From CAJXVY01 sp965660355 (lineage in GTDB: Bacteria > Actinomycetota > Actinomycetes > Actinomycetales > Microbacteriaceae), in the NCBI GenBank assembly GCA_965660355.1, contig CBFHZN010000006.1, forward strand, positions 1 through 64,000: a stretch of 64,000 nucleotides of DNA, given 5' to 3'. Each line of letters opens with the position of its first letter. Within the stretch, counting starts at the first letter, position 1. Shown here one piece after another: positions 41,901 through 49,447 of the stretch. Made by a program: the position numbers and the translations under genes. Under the pieces are notes generated by a model that was given only the letters and a program-made list of their open reading frames with translations, was not told where the DNA came from and did not search any database.

Positions 41901-42493
41901 TCTATGTCAATCCCGTGATCCATAAGCTCAATGAAGTAGTTTTCAGCACCCAAAGCATCGCGCATTCTGGCAGCGGCTTCTTTTGCCTCTTCATATTGCC
42001 CCAAACGCAATCTGGTTTGAACTTCACCACTTGCACAACCGCTAGTCCCAATAAGTCCTTTGCCATATTGGTCAATTAGCTCCATATCGATTCTGGGCTT
42101 GAAATAAAACCCGTCCAGTGACGCCTGCGAACTCATTCGAAACAGGTTCTGCATGGATTGGTTATCGGTGCTCAATAAAGTCATGTGAGTGTAGGCACCA
42201 CTTGCGGAGACGTCGTCTTGGCCACCCTCAGCCCATTTGACTCGTTTTTTCTCTTTCCTGCTACCGGTTCCAGGAGTCATATAGGCCTCGAGACCAATAA
42301 TCGGCTTGATTCCGGCCTCCGTGGACTGTTTCCAAAACTCATAGGCACCGAAATTATTACCATGATCGGTTATTGCAATGGCGGGCATTCCCTGCTCGGC
42401 GGCTTTATTGACGAGCTCACCAATGCGAGCTGCCCCATCAAGCATCGAGTACTCGGTATGGCAGTGGAGGTGGACAAAACTATCTTTGCTCAC
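38990..42493 (-). CDS. dnaE: DnaE, DNA polymerase III alpha subunit
   Basis: 1167 residues. Domains in order: PHP (HLHCHTEYSMLDG, AITDHGN), polymerase core with the catalytic aspartates in MPDIDVDFDD, helix-hairpin-helix region, OB fold (VTLEDFSGEIQVMFMGKT) and C-terminal tail. The PHP metal ligands look intact, as in the mycobacterial DnaE1 whose PHP domain proofreads. The GTG start has GGAGG four bases upstream. It lies downstream of the rluD-like gene with a 65-base spacer. Confidence 0.96.
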   Translation of the reverse strand: MSKDSFVHLHCHTEYSMLDGAARIGELVNKAAEQGMPAIAITDHGNNFGAYEFWKQSTEAGIKPIIGLEAYMTPGTGSRKEKKRVKWAEGGQDDVSASGAYTHMTLLSTDNQSMQNLFRMSSQASLDGFYFKPRIDMELIDQYGKGLIGTSGCASGEVQTRLRLGQYEEAKEAAARMRDALGAENYFIELMDHGIDIEKRVMTDLIQLAKDLNIPLLATNDLHYTKKEDWEAHEALLSVQSGSNLYDPNRFKFDSQEFYLKSASEMREVFRDFPEACDNTLLVAERCEVSFEKRDLMPKFPLPEQETEASWFEKEVWKGMNNRYHGNIPEKAREQAAYEIDVILNMGFPGYFLVVSDFISWAREQGIRVGPGRGSAAASIVSYALGITELDPLEHDLIFERFLNPERVSMPDIDVDFDDRRRPEVIRYVSEKYGADRVAQIVTYGTIKAKQALKDAARVLALPYSAGEKLTKAMPPMVLGRDASLGDTHNKESERYSEAAEFRELIETDEDSKRIFDLATGLESLKRQWGVHAAGVIMSAVPLTDAIPIMKREDDGAIITQFDQPPCEELGLLKMDFLGLRNLTVIDDALENIKRNRGEEVVLEKLDMNSDKKTYELLSRGDTLGVFQLDSDNMRSLLRMLKPSEFEHISAVGALYRPGPMGMNSHTNYAQRKNGLQQPESIHPELEEPLQEILGPTYGLIVYQEQVMAVAQKVAGYTLGQADLLRRAMGKKKPEELAKQFAGFSDGMKAKGFSEGAVKALWDTLLPFADYAFNKAHSAGYGVLSFWTAYLKANYPAEYMAALLTSIGDSKDRLAIYLNECRRMGIKVLAPDVNESIGVFAAAGEDIRFGLGAIRNVGKNVVTAIIDSRESKGGYKDFNDFIAKVSAQACTKRVVEALIKAGAFDSLGHNRRALMAIHEDAVEAASVTKKNESLGQMDLFGSLDEDTTSIVIPELPEWTKRDKLAHEREMLGLYVSDHPLSGQEAILGRNSDSSIAQLLARSEVPDGEMLTLAGLITAVNHRVARNSGNPYAAVTLEDFSGEIQVMFMGKTYLQLKEQLIPDQTVSIRVRISRRDDGISASANSMEIIDASRDDGGVVTLNIRDSLATKQRMDQLRAILETYEGPVEVQLKLTGSDGDRHFLLPNRVNVCPELFGEVKQLLGAESIS

Positions 42494-42558
42494 TTCACCT
42501 CCAATTCGTATGTATAACCTAAATCAGACTGAGCGCGGTTTTTGCCTCCACGCCCAAA

Positions 42559-43485
42559 CTAATCAAAACTAATCCCACCATTCCTCAAGATATCCAATGC
42601 CGAGGACAAATCCTCTGGATAGTCACTCTCAAAACTTACTTTTTCAGATGTTTCAGGATGACTAAATTGCAATTTGGTTGCATGCAGCCATTGTCGCTGC
42701 AATCCAAGTTTGGCGGCAATTTTCGGATTTGCCCCATAAAGATCATCACCCACCAGAGGGTGCCTAAAGGCGTCGAAGTGAACCCTAATCTGATGAGTTC
42801 TGCCTGTTTCCAATCCGACGCTAATAAGAGTTGCCCCGGGAAATACCTCCAAGGTGTCGTAGTGCGTGATTGAGGGTTTTCCATCTGGGGCGACTCTGAA
42901 TTTATATTCATGTTTTATGGAGCGAGCGATTGGAGAGTCAATTGTTCCGCTGGCGGGGTCTAGATGACCTTGAACAATAGCGTGGTAGGTCTTTTTGACC
43001 TTTCGATCCCTAAACATTTGCTTGAGAACGCTATAGCTTTTTTCATTTTTTGCGAGAGTCATCAAGCCACTGGTTCCAACATCCAAACGCTGCACGATTC
43101 CCTGTCGTTCGGCTGCTCCACTGGTAGTCAATTGAATACCCCTGCTGAGTAAAATCTCTGGAACACTTGGACCATCAAAGCCAACTGTTGGATGAGAAAC
43201 AACACCCGCTGGTTTATCGATAACGATTATCGAATTATCTTGATAAACGATTTTCAACCTGTCATCTTCAATTGGAACCAGCTCTGGTGATTTTTTCTCA
43301 AACAGGTTTATTTCAACAAGCTGCCCGATTTTCAGCTTTTGGGATTTGTCACAGGGTTTCCCATCAACGATTACCCCACCACTCTCGATTGCCTCGGTGA
43401 GTTTTGCTCTTGACAGTCCGCTAATTTTAGCCAAACCGCTATCAGCTCTTGCCCCATCTAATTCTTCGGGGACAGTAAAGATCAC
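42559..43485 (-). CDS. RluD-family 23S rRNA pseudouridine synthase
   Basis: 308 residues: an N-terminal S4 RNA-binding domain (ARADSGLAKISGLSRAKLTEAI), and the catalytic domain with QRLDVGTSGLM containing the catalytic Asp, and GRTHQIRVHF. The Q in place of H in the usual HRLD motif is common in actinobacteria. It overlaps lspA (GTGA), the standard lspA-rluD pairing. Confidence 0.92.
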   Translation of the reverse strand: MIFTVPEELDGARADSGLAKISGLSRAKLTEAIESGGVIVDGKPCDKSQKLKIGQLVEINLFEKKSPELVPIEDDRLKIVYQDNSIIVIDKPAGVVSHPTVGFDGPSVPEILLSRGIQLTTSGAAERQGIVQRLDVGTSGLMTLAKNEKSYSVLKQMFRDRKVKKTYHAIVQGHLDPASGTIDSPIARSIKHEYKFRVAPDGKPSITHYDTLEVFPGATLISVGLETGRTHQIRVHFDAFRHPLVGDDLYGANPKIAAKLGLQRQWLHATKLQFSHPETSEKVSFESDYPEDLSSALDILRNGGISFD

Positions 43486-43967
43486 TTACCGCCACCCAGT
43501 TCGTCACCTCTGAAGGTTCTAATAAGCGCGAGTGAAACTCCAATTACCACAAACGAGTCGGCAAGGTTAAAGATTGGGAAATTGAAGGGTATTTGCAAAA
43601 AATCCACCACGTGACCGTTAGCAAACCCAGGCTCTCTGAAAAGCCTGTCGATTAAGTTTCCGGTGGCGCCACCCAACACCAAACCAGAGATTATTAGCCA
43701 AATCAATGTTTTACTCTTTGGGCCAAACCAAATCAATGCCAAAACTGCAATAGAGCTAATAATTGTGAGTGGCCAGGTTGCCCCAACTCCCAAGGAAAAC
43801 GCCGCCGAGTCGTTATAAACAAGCGTGAAGCGGAGTAAATCCCCGATTACACTTAGCGACTCCCCCGGGGAAAGACGATCTTCAATCAGAAACTTGGATA
43901 GCTGGTCAATGAAGACAATGAAAAGGGCAAGACCTAAAACTAAATAGGTTTTAGTCCTGGTCCGCAT
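43482..43967 (-). CDS. lspA: LspA, lipoprotein signal peptidase
   Basis: 161 residues with four membrane helices and the aspartic protease pair Asp107 (GNLIDR) and Asp137 (FNLADS), plus YNDSAAFSLG. It cleaves lipoprotein signals such as those of CtaC and the FKBP protein encoded here. It overlaps the end of divIVA by 17 bases and the start of the rluD-like gene. Confidence 0.95.
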   Translation of the reverse strand: MRTRTKTYLVLGLALFIVFIDQLSKFLIEDRLSPGESLSVIGDLLRFTLVYNDSAAFSLGVGATWPLTIISSIAVLALIWFGPKSKTLIWLIISGLVLGGATGNLIDRLFREPGFANGHVVDFLQIPFNFPIFNLADSFVVIGVSLALIRTFRGDELGGGK

Positions 43968-44499
43968 TATCCGACTGCATAGGAGCTTTTACGTCTAACG
44001 TCGACAGCTGTCCCTCGATGTACTCGCGCAGTTCTCTGCGATATCTAGTTTCAAATTCTTTCAGCTCACGAATCTCAGTTTCAATCGTGGTTTTGTCTGT
44101 TTCCAATCTGGCTAGTTCTTGCCTAACCTGAGTCTCCGCTTCGCGAACTAAACGATTAGCTGTCTCTTGACCTTCTTGAACTAACTCGTCTCGCTTAGCA
44201 ACACCTTCACTCACGTGCTGCTCGTGCAATTTGCGAGCCAACGCTAGAAGGTTGTGACTTGACTCCTCTGGAGATTCGTCATTATCAGCTCTAGGCATCT
44301 CTATCTTTGGTGGCTGATATTCAGCTACCGGAGCAGGAGTAGCACCCCCAGAGCGAAGCTCTTCATTTTCTTTTGTGAGGCGTCGCATCTCCTCGACCAC
44401 CTCGTCTAGGAAATCATCAACCTCATCCTGGTCGTAACCGTCACGGAATTTGGTGGTTGTAAACCTTTTGCTCACCACATCTTCAGGTGTCAATGCCAT
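43951..44499 (-). CDS. divIVA: DivIVA (Wag31) polar growth and division protein
   Basis: 182 residues: the N-terminal membrane-binding domain (LTPEDVVSKRFTTTKFRDGYDQDEVDDFLDEV), a variable Pro-containing linker (about 50-75) and a long coiled coil. In actinobacteria it organises polar or septal cell-wall synthesis. TGAGG lies five bases before the ATG. A perfect hairpin precedes the gene. Confidence 0.95.
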   Translation of the reverse strand: MALTPEDVVSKRFTTTKFRDGYDQDEVDDFLDEVVEEMRRLTKENEELRSGGATPAPVAEYQPPKIEMPRADNDESPEESSHNLLALARKLHEQHVSEGVAKRDELVQEGQETANRLVREAETQVRQELARLETDKTTIETEIRELKEFETRYRRELREYIEGQLSTLDVKAPMQSDNADQD

Positions 44500-44518
44500 A
44501 GCAGCCTCACTACTTTCT

Positions 44519-44535
44519 TGGAACTCAAAGTTCCA
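44519..44535 (-). promoter_or_regulatory. Hairpin in the yggT-divIVA spacer
   Basis: TGGAACT and AGTTCCA flank a 3-base loop, a perfect 7-base stem 20 bases before the divIVA start. No U-tract follows, so it is not a simple terminator; a TAAACT box lies just upstream. Confidence 0.4.
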
Positions 44536-44550
44536 GTTTAGAAGTTTTCA

Positions 44551-44841
44551 TCAAATTAGGAAACCCGTCAATATCGCTTGAAGAATATTGATACCGATTA
44601 ATACAAAAATAAAAGCAAAATCAAGAGAGATGCCACCCAGTCTTAGTGGCGGAATGAAACGACGGATGAATCTAAGTGGGGGGTCTGTAAGAGTGTAGAC
44701 AACCTCCAAAATCGGCACCAGAATGCCCGATGGGCGCCATGATCTGGAAAAACTCATTACCAAATCAGCAATCAGTCGACCGATTAGCACCCACCAGTAA
44801 ATGTCAAGTGCAATCAGAATCAGCGAGACAATAAATTCCAT
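44551..44841 (-). CDS. YggT family membrane protein
   Basis: 96 residues with two hydrophobic segments and the YggT core PILEVVYTLTDPPLRFIRRFIPPLRLGGISLDFAFI. In actinobacteria and firmicutes it sits between sepF and divIVA (YlmG-like) and is linked to envelope or division processes. The ATG immediately follows the sepF stop and has no clear SD, suggesting coupling. Confidence 0.92.
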   Translation of the reverse strand: MEFIVSLILIALDIYWWVLIGRLIADLVMSFSRSWRPSGILVPILEVVYTLTDPPLRFIRRFIPPLRLGGISLDFAFIFVLIGINILQAILTGFLI

Positions 44842-45243
44842 TTAGTTAATTAGCTCTTCTTCATTGTCGTCGGTTTCTTCGCCGTGATTGACATTCACAT
44901 TGGTTGGACTGAGCACAAAAACCTTCGGTGTAACTCTTTTTAGGTGCCCCTCAAGACCAGCCTTTAGTCCAAGCATGAAATCAAGAATACGCTTTGCATC
45001 GCTTTCACTCATGTCGCCGATGTTTACAATTACCGGAACACCCTGCCTGAATACCTCGGCAATATCCGCTGCATCCGAATATTGTTTGGCCTCTATTGTG
45101 TAGATGTCACTCATATCACCACTGGACTTTCTCACAGGCTTCGATGGCTGTGGTTTGGGCCTAGAGGTAACTTGCTCGGGCTTTGCTTGATTCTCAGGCT
45201 GTGAAAAGCCTAAAAACCCCATAAAGCTGTCCCATGCACCCAT
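44842..45243 (-). CDS. sepF: SepF, FtsZ-anchoring division protein
   Basis: 133 residues: an N-terminal amphipathic helix (MGAWDSFMGFLGF), a flexible Pro/Ser linker, and the SepF domain with DAADIAEVFRQGVPVIVNIGDM and FMLGLKAGLEGHLKRV. It tethers FtsZ to the membrane in actinobacteria, which lack FtsA. AGGAGG lies just before the ATG. Confidence 0.95.
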   Translation of the reverse strand: MGAWDSFMGFLGFSQPENQAKPEQVTSRPKPQPSKPVRKSSGDMSDIYTIEAKQYSDAADIAEVFRQGVPVIVNIGDMSESDAKRILDFMLGLKAGLEGHLKRVTPKVFVLSPTNVNVNHGEETDDNEEELIN

Positions 45244-45276
45244 TTGTCCTCCTAGTCCTATACAAGGGTATTGGCT

Positions 45277-45936
45277 TCAGTGGCTGTTTCCTGTAATTAG
45301 ACTGCCAATCCTCAGGTGTGTCGCCCCATAAGCTATCGCTTGCTCAAAATCTGCACTCATCCCAGCCGAAATTTGATCGGCTTCTGGATGCACAGACCTT
45401 AGTTTCTCACTCGCTTCCCTGACTTTTTCAAATTCTTCTTCCGGTTCAACATCTAAACCTCCAACAGCCATCACTCCAACTAGCTTCAGGGAGTTCACCT
45501 GCAGCACCTGTTCGGCGAATTGCTCGAGCTGGTCTGGGTTTATCCCGCCGCGATTGGGATCATCGGTTAGGTTCATCTGGATAAAAACATCTAGATTCGC
45601 CTCTCGCTTTGCCAATTCTTTCAAAAGCGAGGGTCTGTCCAGTGAGTGGAGCACTTTTGCATAATTCAAGACTGAGCGGACCTTATTGGATTGCAATTGG
45701 CCAATGAAATGCCATCGGTAGTCATTTTCTTGAGGGGTAAACTCAACCGCCTTAGCTGAGGCTTCCTGGTCTTTATTTTCGCCAAAATCCCGCTCTCCAA
45801 GGTTATATAAATCACTGACCATTTGCGCGGGATGATTTTTTGTCACAACAACCAGGGTTGGTTCATTACGATTATTGGCATTTGATGCCTCGGATATCCG
45901 AGATCTAACTGAAGCTAATCTCTCGGCTAAGTTCAA
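45277..45936 (-). CDS. YggS-type PLP homeostasis protein
   Basis: 219 residues with VVTKNHPAQ (PLP lysine), FGENKDQE, WHFIGQLQSNK, GVMAVGG and GMSADFEQAIAYGATHLRIGS. YggS/YlmE proteins bind PLP without known catalysis. The TTG start overlaps the ftsZ stop, so it directly follows ftsZ with no pgeF gene between them. Confidence 0.93.
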   Translation of the reverse strand: MNLAERLASVRSRISEASNANNRNEPTLVVVTKNHPAQMVSDLYNLGERDFGENKDQEASAKAVEFTPQENDYRWHFIGQLQSNKVRSVLNYAKVLHSLDRPSLLKELAKREANLDVFIQMNLTDDPNRGGINPDQLEQFAEQVLQVNSLKLVGVMAVGGLDVEPEEEFEKVREASEKLRSVHPEADQISAGMSADFEQAIAYGATHLRIGSLITGNSH

Positions 45937-47159
45937 GATAGGAAATCTGGTATGTCTAGGTCATCGCCCCACGAGTCATCTCGCTTTGAGCTCACTTTTT
46001 CTTTCTCGGGCTCTGAATCTGAATTGGCTGCATGCTCCGCCTGTTCATCAAAACTTGGCTCATCTATCTCAAGTTCAACTGGCTCTAAATCAATGTCCTC
46101 GGAGGCATGTTCGGGTTGTGCAGAATCATCCTCGGTTGGGTTCATGATCTCCGCCCCCACTGAGCTTAAAGCAGCCGCCCCCATTGCTTTGCTGTAATCC
46201 TTTTTGGTCTGTCCCTCAGTCTCAAAACCTGCCGCGATAACAGTAATTCGAACCTCATCACCCAAGGTGTCATCGATATTCGCACCAAAAATGATGTTTG
46301 CCTCGGGGTTTACAGCTTCCTGAACCAATCTGGCGGCCTCGTCAATTTCGTGCAGGCCAATATCGCTTGCACCCTGTACCAAAAGTAGAACACCGTGTGC
46401 GCCTTCGATGCTTGCCTCCAAAAGTGGCGAGGAAACGGCAATTTCACTTGCTCTGATGGCACGATCCTCACCCTTGGCAGTCCCAATTCCCATCAATGCA
46501 CTGCCTGCGTTTTGCATTACAGATTTCACATCTGCAAAGTCCAAGTTGATTAGACCAGGGATGATTATCAGTTCACTGATTCCCTGAACACCTGCCCGCA
46601 AAACATCATCAGCGGTGAAAAACGCTTCAACAGCACTAATGTTTTTGTTGGTCATTTCCAATAGACGCTGGTTGGGGACCACGATTAGCGTGTCAACCTC
46701 GGCGTTTAGAACTTTGATTCCATCCTCCGCCTGCACCGCTCTGCGCTTTCCCTCAAAATTGAATGGTCGGGTAACAACTCCAACAGTCAAGGCTCCCAAT
46801 TGCTTAGAAATTTTTGCTACCACCGGTGCCGCCCCGGTGCCTGTTCCGCCACCTTCTCCAGCGGTTACAAACACCATGTCGCTTCCTCTGAGCGCTACTT
46901 CAATCTCATCCGCGTGATCCTCAGCCGCACGCCTGCCCACCTCTGGGTCTGCTCCAGCACCCAATCCTCTGGTTATGTCCCGCCCTATATCAAGTTTCAC
47001 GTCGGCGTCGCTCATCAACAAAGCTTGACTATCGGTATTTATCGCAACAAACTCAACACCTCTTAGGCCAGCCTGAATCATGCGGTTAAGAGCGTTAACT
47101 CCTCCGCCACCCACGCCAACAACTTTGATAACCGCCCTGTGGTTGAGACTCTCGGCCAC
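45933..47159 (-). CDS. ftsZ: FtsZ, tubulin-like division GTPase
   Basis: 408 residues: GTP-binding GGGTGTG at 103-109, NTDSQAL, the T7 loop NLDFADVKSVM, an acidic linker (about 320-395) and the C-terminal tail DDLDIPDFLS that binds SepF. The GTG start has GGAGGAG upstream. A 144-base spacer from ftsQ probably carries its own promoter. Confidence 0.97.
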   Translation of the reverse strand: MAESLNHRAVIKVVGVGGGGVNALNRMIQAGLRGVEFVAINTDSQALLMSDADVKLDIGRDITRGLGAGADPEVGRRAAEDHADEIEVALRGSDMVFVTAGEGGGTGTGAAPVVAKISKQLGALTVGVVTRPFNFEGKRRAVQAEDGIKVLNAEVDTLIVVPNQRLLEMTNKNISAVEAFFTADDVLRAGVQGISELIIIPGLINLDFADVKSVMQNAGSALMGIGTAKGEDRAIRASEIAVSSPLLEASIEGAHGVLLLVQGASDIGLHEIDEAARLVQEAVNPEANIIFGANIDDTLGDEVRITVIAAGFETEGQTKKDYSKAMGAAALSSVGAEIMNPTEDDSAQPEHASEDIDLEPVELEIDEPSFDEQAEHAANSDSEPEKEKVSSKRDDSWGDDLDIPDFLS

Positions 47160-47170
47160 GGAACTCCTCC

Positions 47171-47275
47171 AAACTTATAAACCTTGAACCTTTACCTTAG
47201 GTTTAGACTCAAGTCATCCTTTTTGAATGCGCGAAAAAGGTAGGCCCTGAATAGCTTTATTAGTCACAGGTGACT
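47171..47275 (-). promoter_or_regulatory. ftsZ leader region with AAGGT repeats and a palindrome
   Basis: Minus-strand AAGGT occurs three times at 6-7 base spacing (47198-47194, 47192-47188, 47185-47181) just before a TATAAG (47179-47174). Further upstream AGTCAC and GTGACT (47262-47275) form a near-palindrome. A separate ftsZ promoter or control site here is plausible. Confidence 0.35.
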
Positions 47276-47303
47276 GGGCGTGTCATGGCAAAAAATTTAC
47301 CTT

Positions 47304-48068
47304 TTAGAAATCTCTGTAAACAACTACAGGTGCAAGAGGTGCGCTGACATCAAAATCAACATCCTCTGTTTGGTTGGCAATCAAGGTTTGTAACACCTCG
47401 TGCTTCAACTTTGCCTCAGAATCATCCCCCCAAATCACCCTGGTGCCATCTCTGAGGGTCAACTCCACACTGTCTTGAGTGTTTAGAGAAACCAATGAAA
47501 TCTCTCGATAGAGACCTATTGGAAGTGAAAGCAAGACATCAACTGCGGATCTAAAGCGTGGCGATTCAGATGGGTCCTCGGTGACTACGATTCTTGGAAT
47601 CCTCTCCCCCGAGAAATTACTGAGCTTCACTCCAGCGGCATCAAAAACAAATTGCCCATCTGCAGTAATTACACTTGCCACCGGTTGTCTTTCTCTGACT
47701 CTGATGACGAGCTCATTTGGTGGTCTTGACTGAATTGCGAAGGATTCGATAACCGTGAAATCACCGAGCAGCAATTCAATCTGACTCTCGCTCACCGTTG
47801 TCAGCGGTTGGCCCATGAGCCCTTGTGTGGAAGCTTGCAATTCTTCACTGGTTATTAGTTCGTTTCCTTCAAAGTCAATTCTTTCAATGGCCAATAACGG
47901 CGTCTGAAAAGTCGCAAGCACTAAACCAAGCAGGGAGATGAATGCGGTTAATAAAAAACCACCCAGCAATCGGTTTGCCAGATAGCTCCCAGATTGTTTT
48001 TTAGCTAATTTTTTTTGAAGCCTCGCTTGCTTGCGAAGGGTCCTAAGCTGCCTTTTCTGATCTGCCAC
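47304..48068 (-). CDS. ftsQ: FtsQ, divisome protein
   Basis: 254 residues: a basic cytoplasmic N-terminus, one membrane helix (about 31-52), a POTRA domain (IERIDFEGNELITSEELQ) and the FtsQ beta domain. It links FtsI/FtsW/FtsL to the ring. GTG start with GGAG five bases upstream, overlapping the murC stop by one base. Confidence 0.92.
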   Translation of the reverse strand: MADQKRQLRTLRKQARLQKKLAKKQSGSYLANRLLGGFLLTAFISLLGLVLATFQTPLLAIERIDFEGNELITSEELQASTQGLMGQPLTTVSESQIELLLGDFTVIESFAIQSRPPNELVIRVRERQPVASVITADGQFVFDAAGVKLSNFSGERIPRIVVTEDPSESPRFRSAVDVLLSLPIGLYREISLVSLNTQDSVELTLRDGTRVIWGDDSEAKLKHEVLQTLIANQTEDVDFDVSAPLAPVVVYRDF

Positions 48069-49447
48069 TACTGCTCCAAGGAATCAAGCAATTCCGGACA
48101 CATTTTGTAAATATCCCCACACCCCATGGTGATGATGAAATCCCCGGTGGCTGCAAGTTTTGAGGCAATCGAAGGAACACTCTGCCACTGAGGTGCATAG
48201 TGGATTTTGTCTTTATTTTCAAAGTGGTTCACAATTAGCTCTCCGGTTACCCCTGGTTCTGGGTCCTCTCTCGCTGCATAAACATCTGTGACGATGACCT
48301 CGTCACTTAGCGCGAGCACTTCAGCAAATTCTTTTTGAAAGATTCTTGTTCGGCTGTACAAATGCGGCTGAAAAACAGTTATCAGCTTTCCATTGGGGTT
48401 TGAGGCCCTAGCGCCTTTCAATGCAGCCGCAACCTCGGTGGGGTGGTGAGCGAAGTCATCATAAACTCTGACCCCTCTTTTCTCCCCATGCAGTTCAAAC
48501 CTGCGCTCAGCGCCCTGGTAATTAGCTACAGCCTCACAGCTTTCCTCAAACTCATAACCAAGACCAACCAACACTGCCACCGCAGCAGCTGCATTCTGTG
48601 CATTGTGTTCGCCAGCTATGTTTAGCTCCAACTGAATTTTTGATTGGTTACTAAGACTGAACCGCACCTTTGGTCCGCTGGAGTCCACTTCACTGAGTTC
48701 AACCTGGGAGTTTTCATAACCGAATCGGATGGTTCCATCAGCTTCGCTGACAGCAAGTTTTTGGCATCCCAAATCACTTGCATTTACAACCGCAAATTCA
48801 TTTGCATTTGAGGCAAAGCTATTAAAAGCTTCAAAAAAAGCCGAGTTGGAACCGTAGTGATCTAAATGATCTGGGTCCACGTTTGTGATTACCGCAATGT
48901 CAGTGTCATAGTTCAAAAAAGAACCATCTGACTCGTCTGCTTCGATAACAAACAACTCCCCTGATCCAAAATCGCTACTAACTCCGTATTCCACAATCAC
49001 ACCGCCGTTTACAAAGCTTGGATCAGCCCCCAAAGACCTCAAGGCGGTGATTATCATTCCGGTGGTAGTTGTTTTGCCGTGAGCTCCAGCTACAGCTATC
49101 AGTCGCTTAGAGCTTGCCAGGTGAGCCAACAGAACCGCTCTGTGCAGAATTGGCAATCCCAATTCCTGGGCTTTCAACAACTCCGGGTTGGTATCCCATA
49201 ACGCACCAGTGACAATCACAGTGTCGGCACCGATAATGTTTTCAGGGGCGTGACCGATTTCAATTTTGACTCCGATTTCTCGCAGGGAATCAATATTCCC
49301 GCTCCCACGGACGTCGCTTCCGGTGACCACGTGCCCTGCTTTGGCAAGCAGTCTCGCCAGGCCACTCATTCCACTCCCACCTATGCCGATGAAATGAACC
49401 TGACCAAGCTCACTGGGAACTTCAACTGAAAAATCTGGGCTAATCAT
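48068..49447 (-). CDS. murC: MurC, UDP-N-acetylmuramate-L-alanine (or first amino acid) ligase
   Basis: 459 residues with FIGIGGSGMSGLAR, ATP site AGAHGKTTTTGM, VIEADESDGSF and YDDFAHHPTEV. It adds the first residue of the stem peptide. Overlaps murG by 8 bases and has GGAGG six bases before the ATG. In Microbacteriaceae with B-type peptidoglycan the first residue can be Gly or Ser; specificity cannot be told here. Confidence 0.96.
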   Translation of the reverse strand: MISPDFSVEVPSELGQVHFIGIGGSGMSGLARLLAKAGHVVTGSDVRGSGNIDSLREIGVKIEIGHAPENIIGADTVIVTGALWDTNPELLKAQELGLPILHRAVLLAHLASSKRLIAVAGAHGKTTTTGMIITALRSLGADPSFVNGGVIVEYGVSSDFGSGELFVIEADESDGSFLNYDTDIAVITNVDPDHLDHYGSNSAFFEAFNSFASNANEFAVVNASDLGCQKLAVSEADGTIRFGYENSQVELSEVDSSGPKVRFSLSNQSKIQLELNIAGEHNAQNAAAAVAVLVGLGYEFEESCEAVANYQGAERRFELHGEKRGVRVYDDFAHHPTEVAAALKGARASNPNGKLITVFQPHLYSRTRIFQKEFAEVLALSDEVIVTDVYAAREDPEPGVTGELIVNHFENKDKIHYAPQWQSVPSIASKLAATGDFIITMGCGDIYKMCPELLDSLEQ

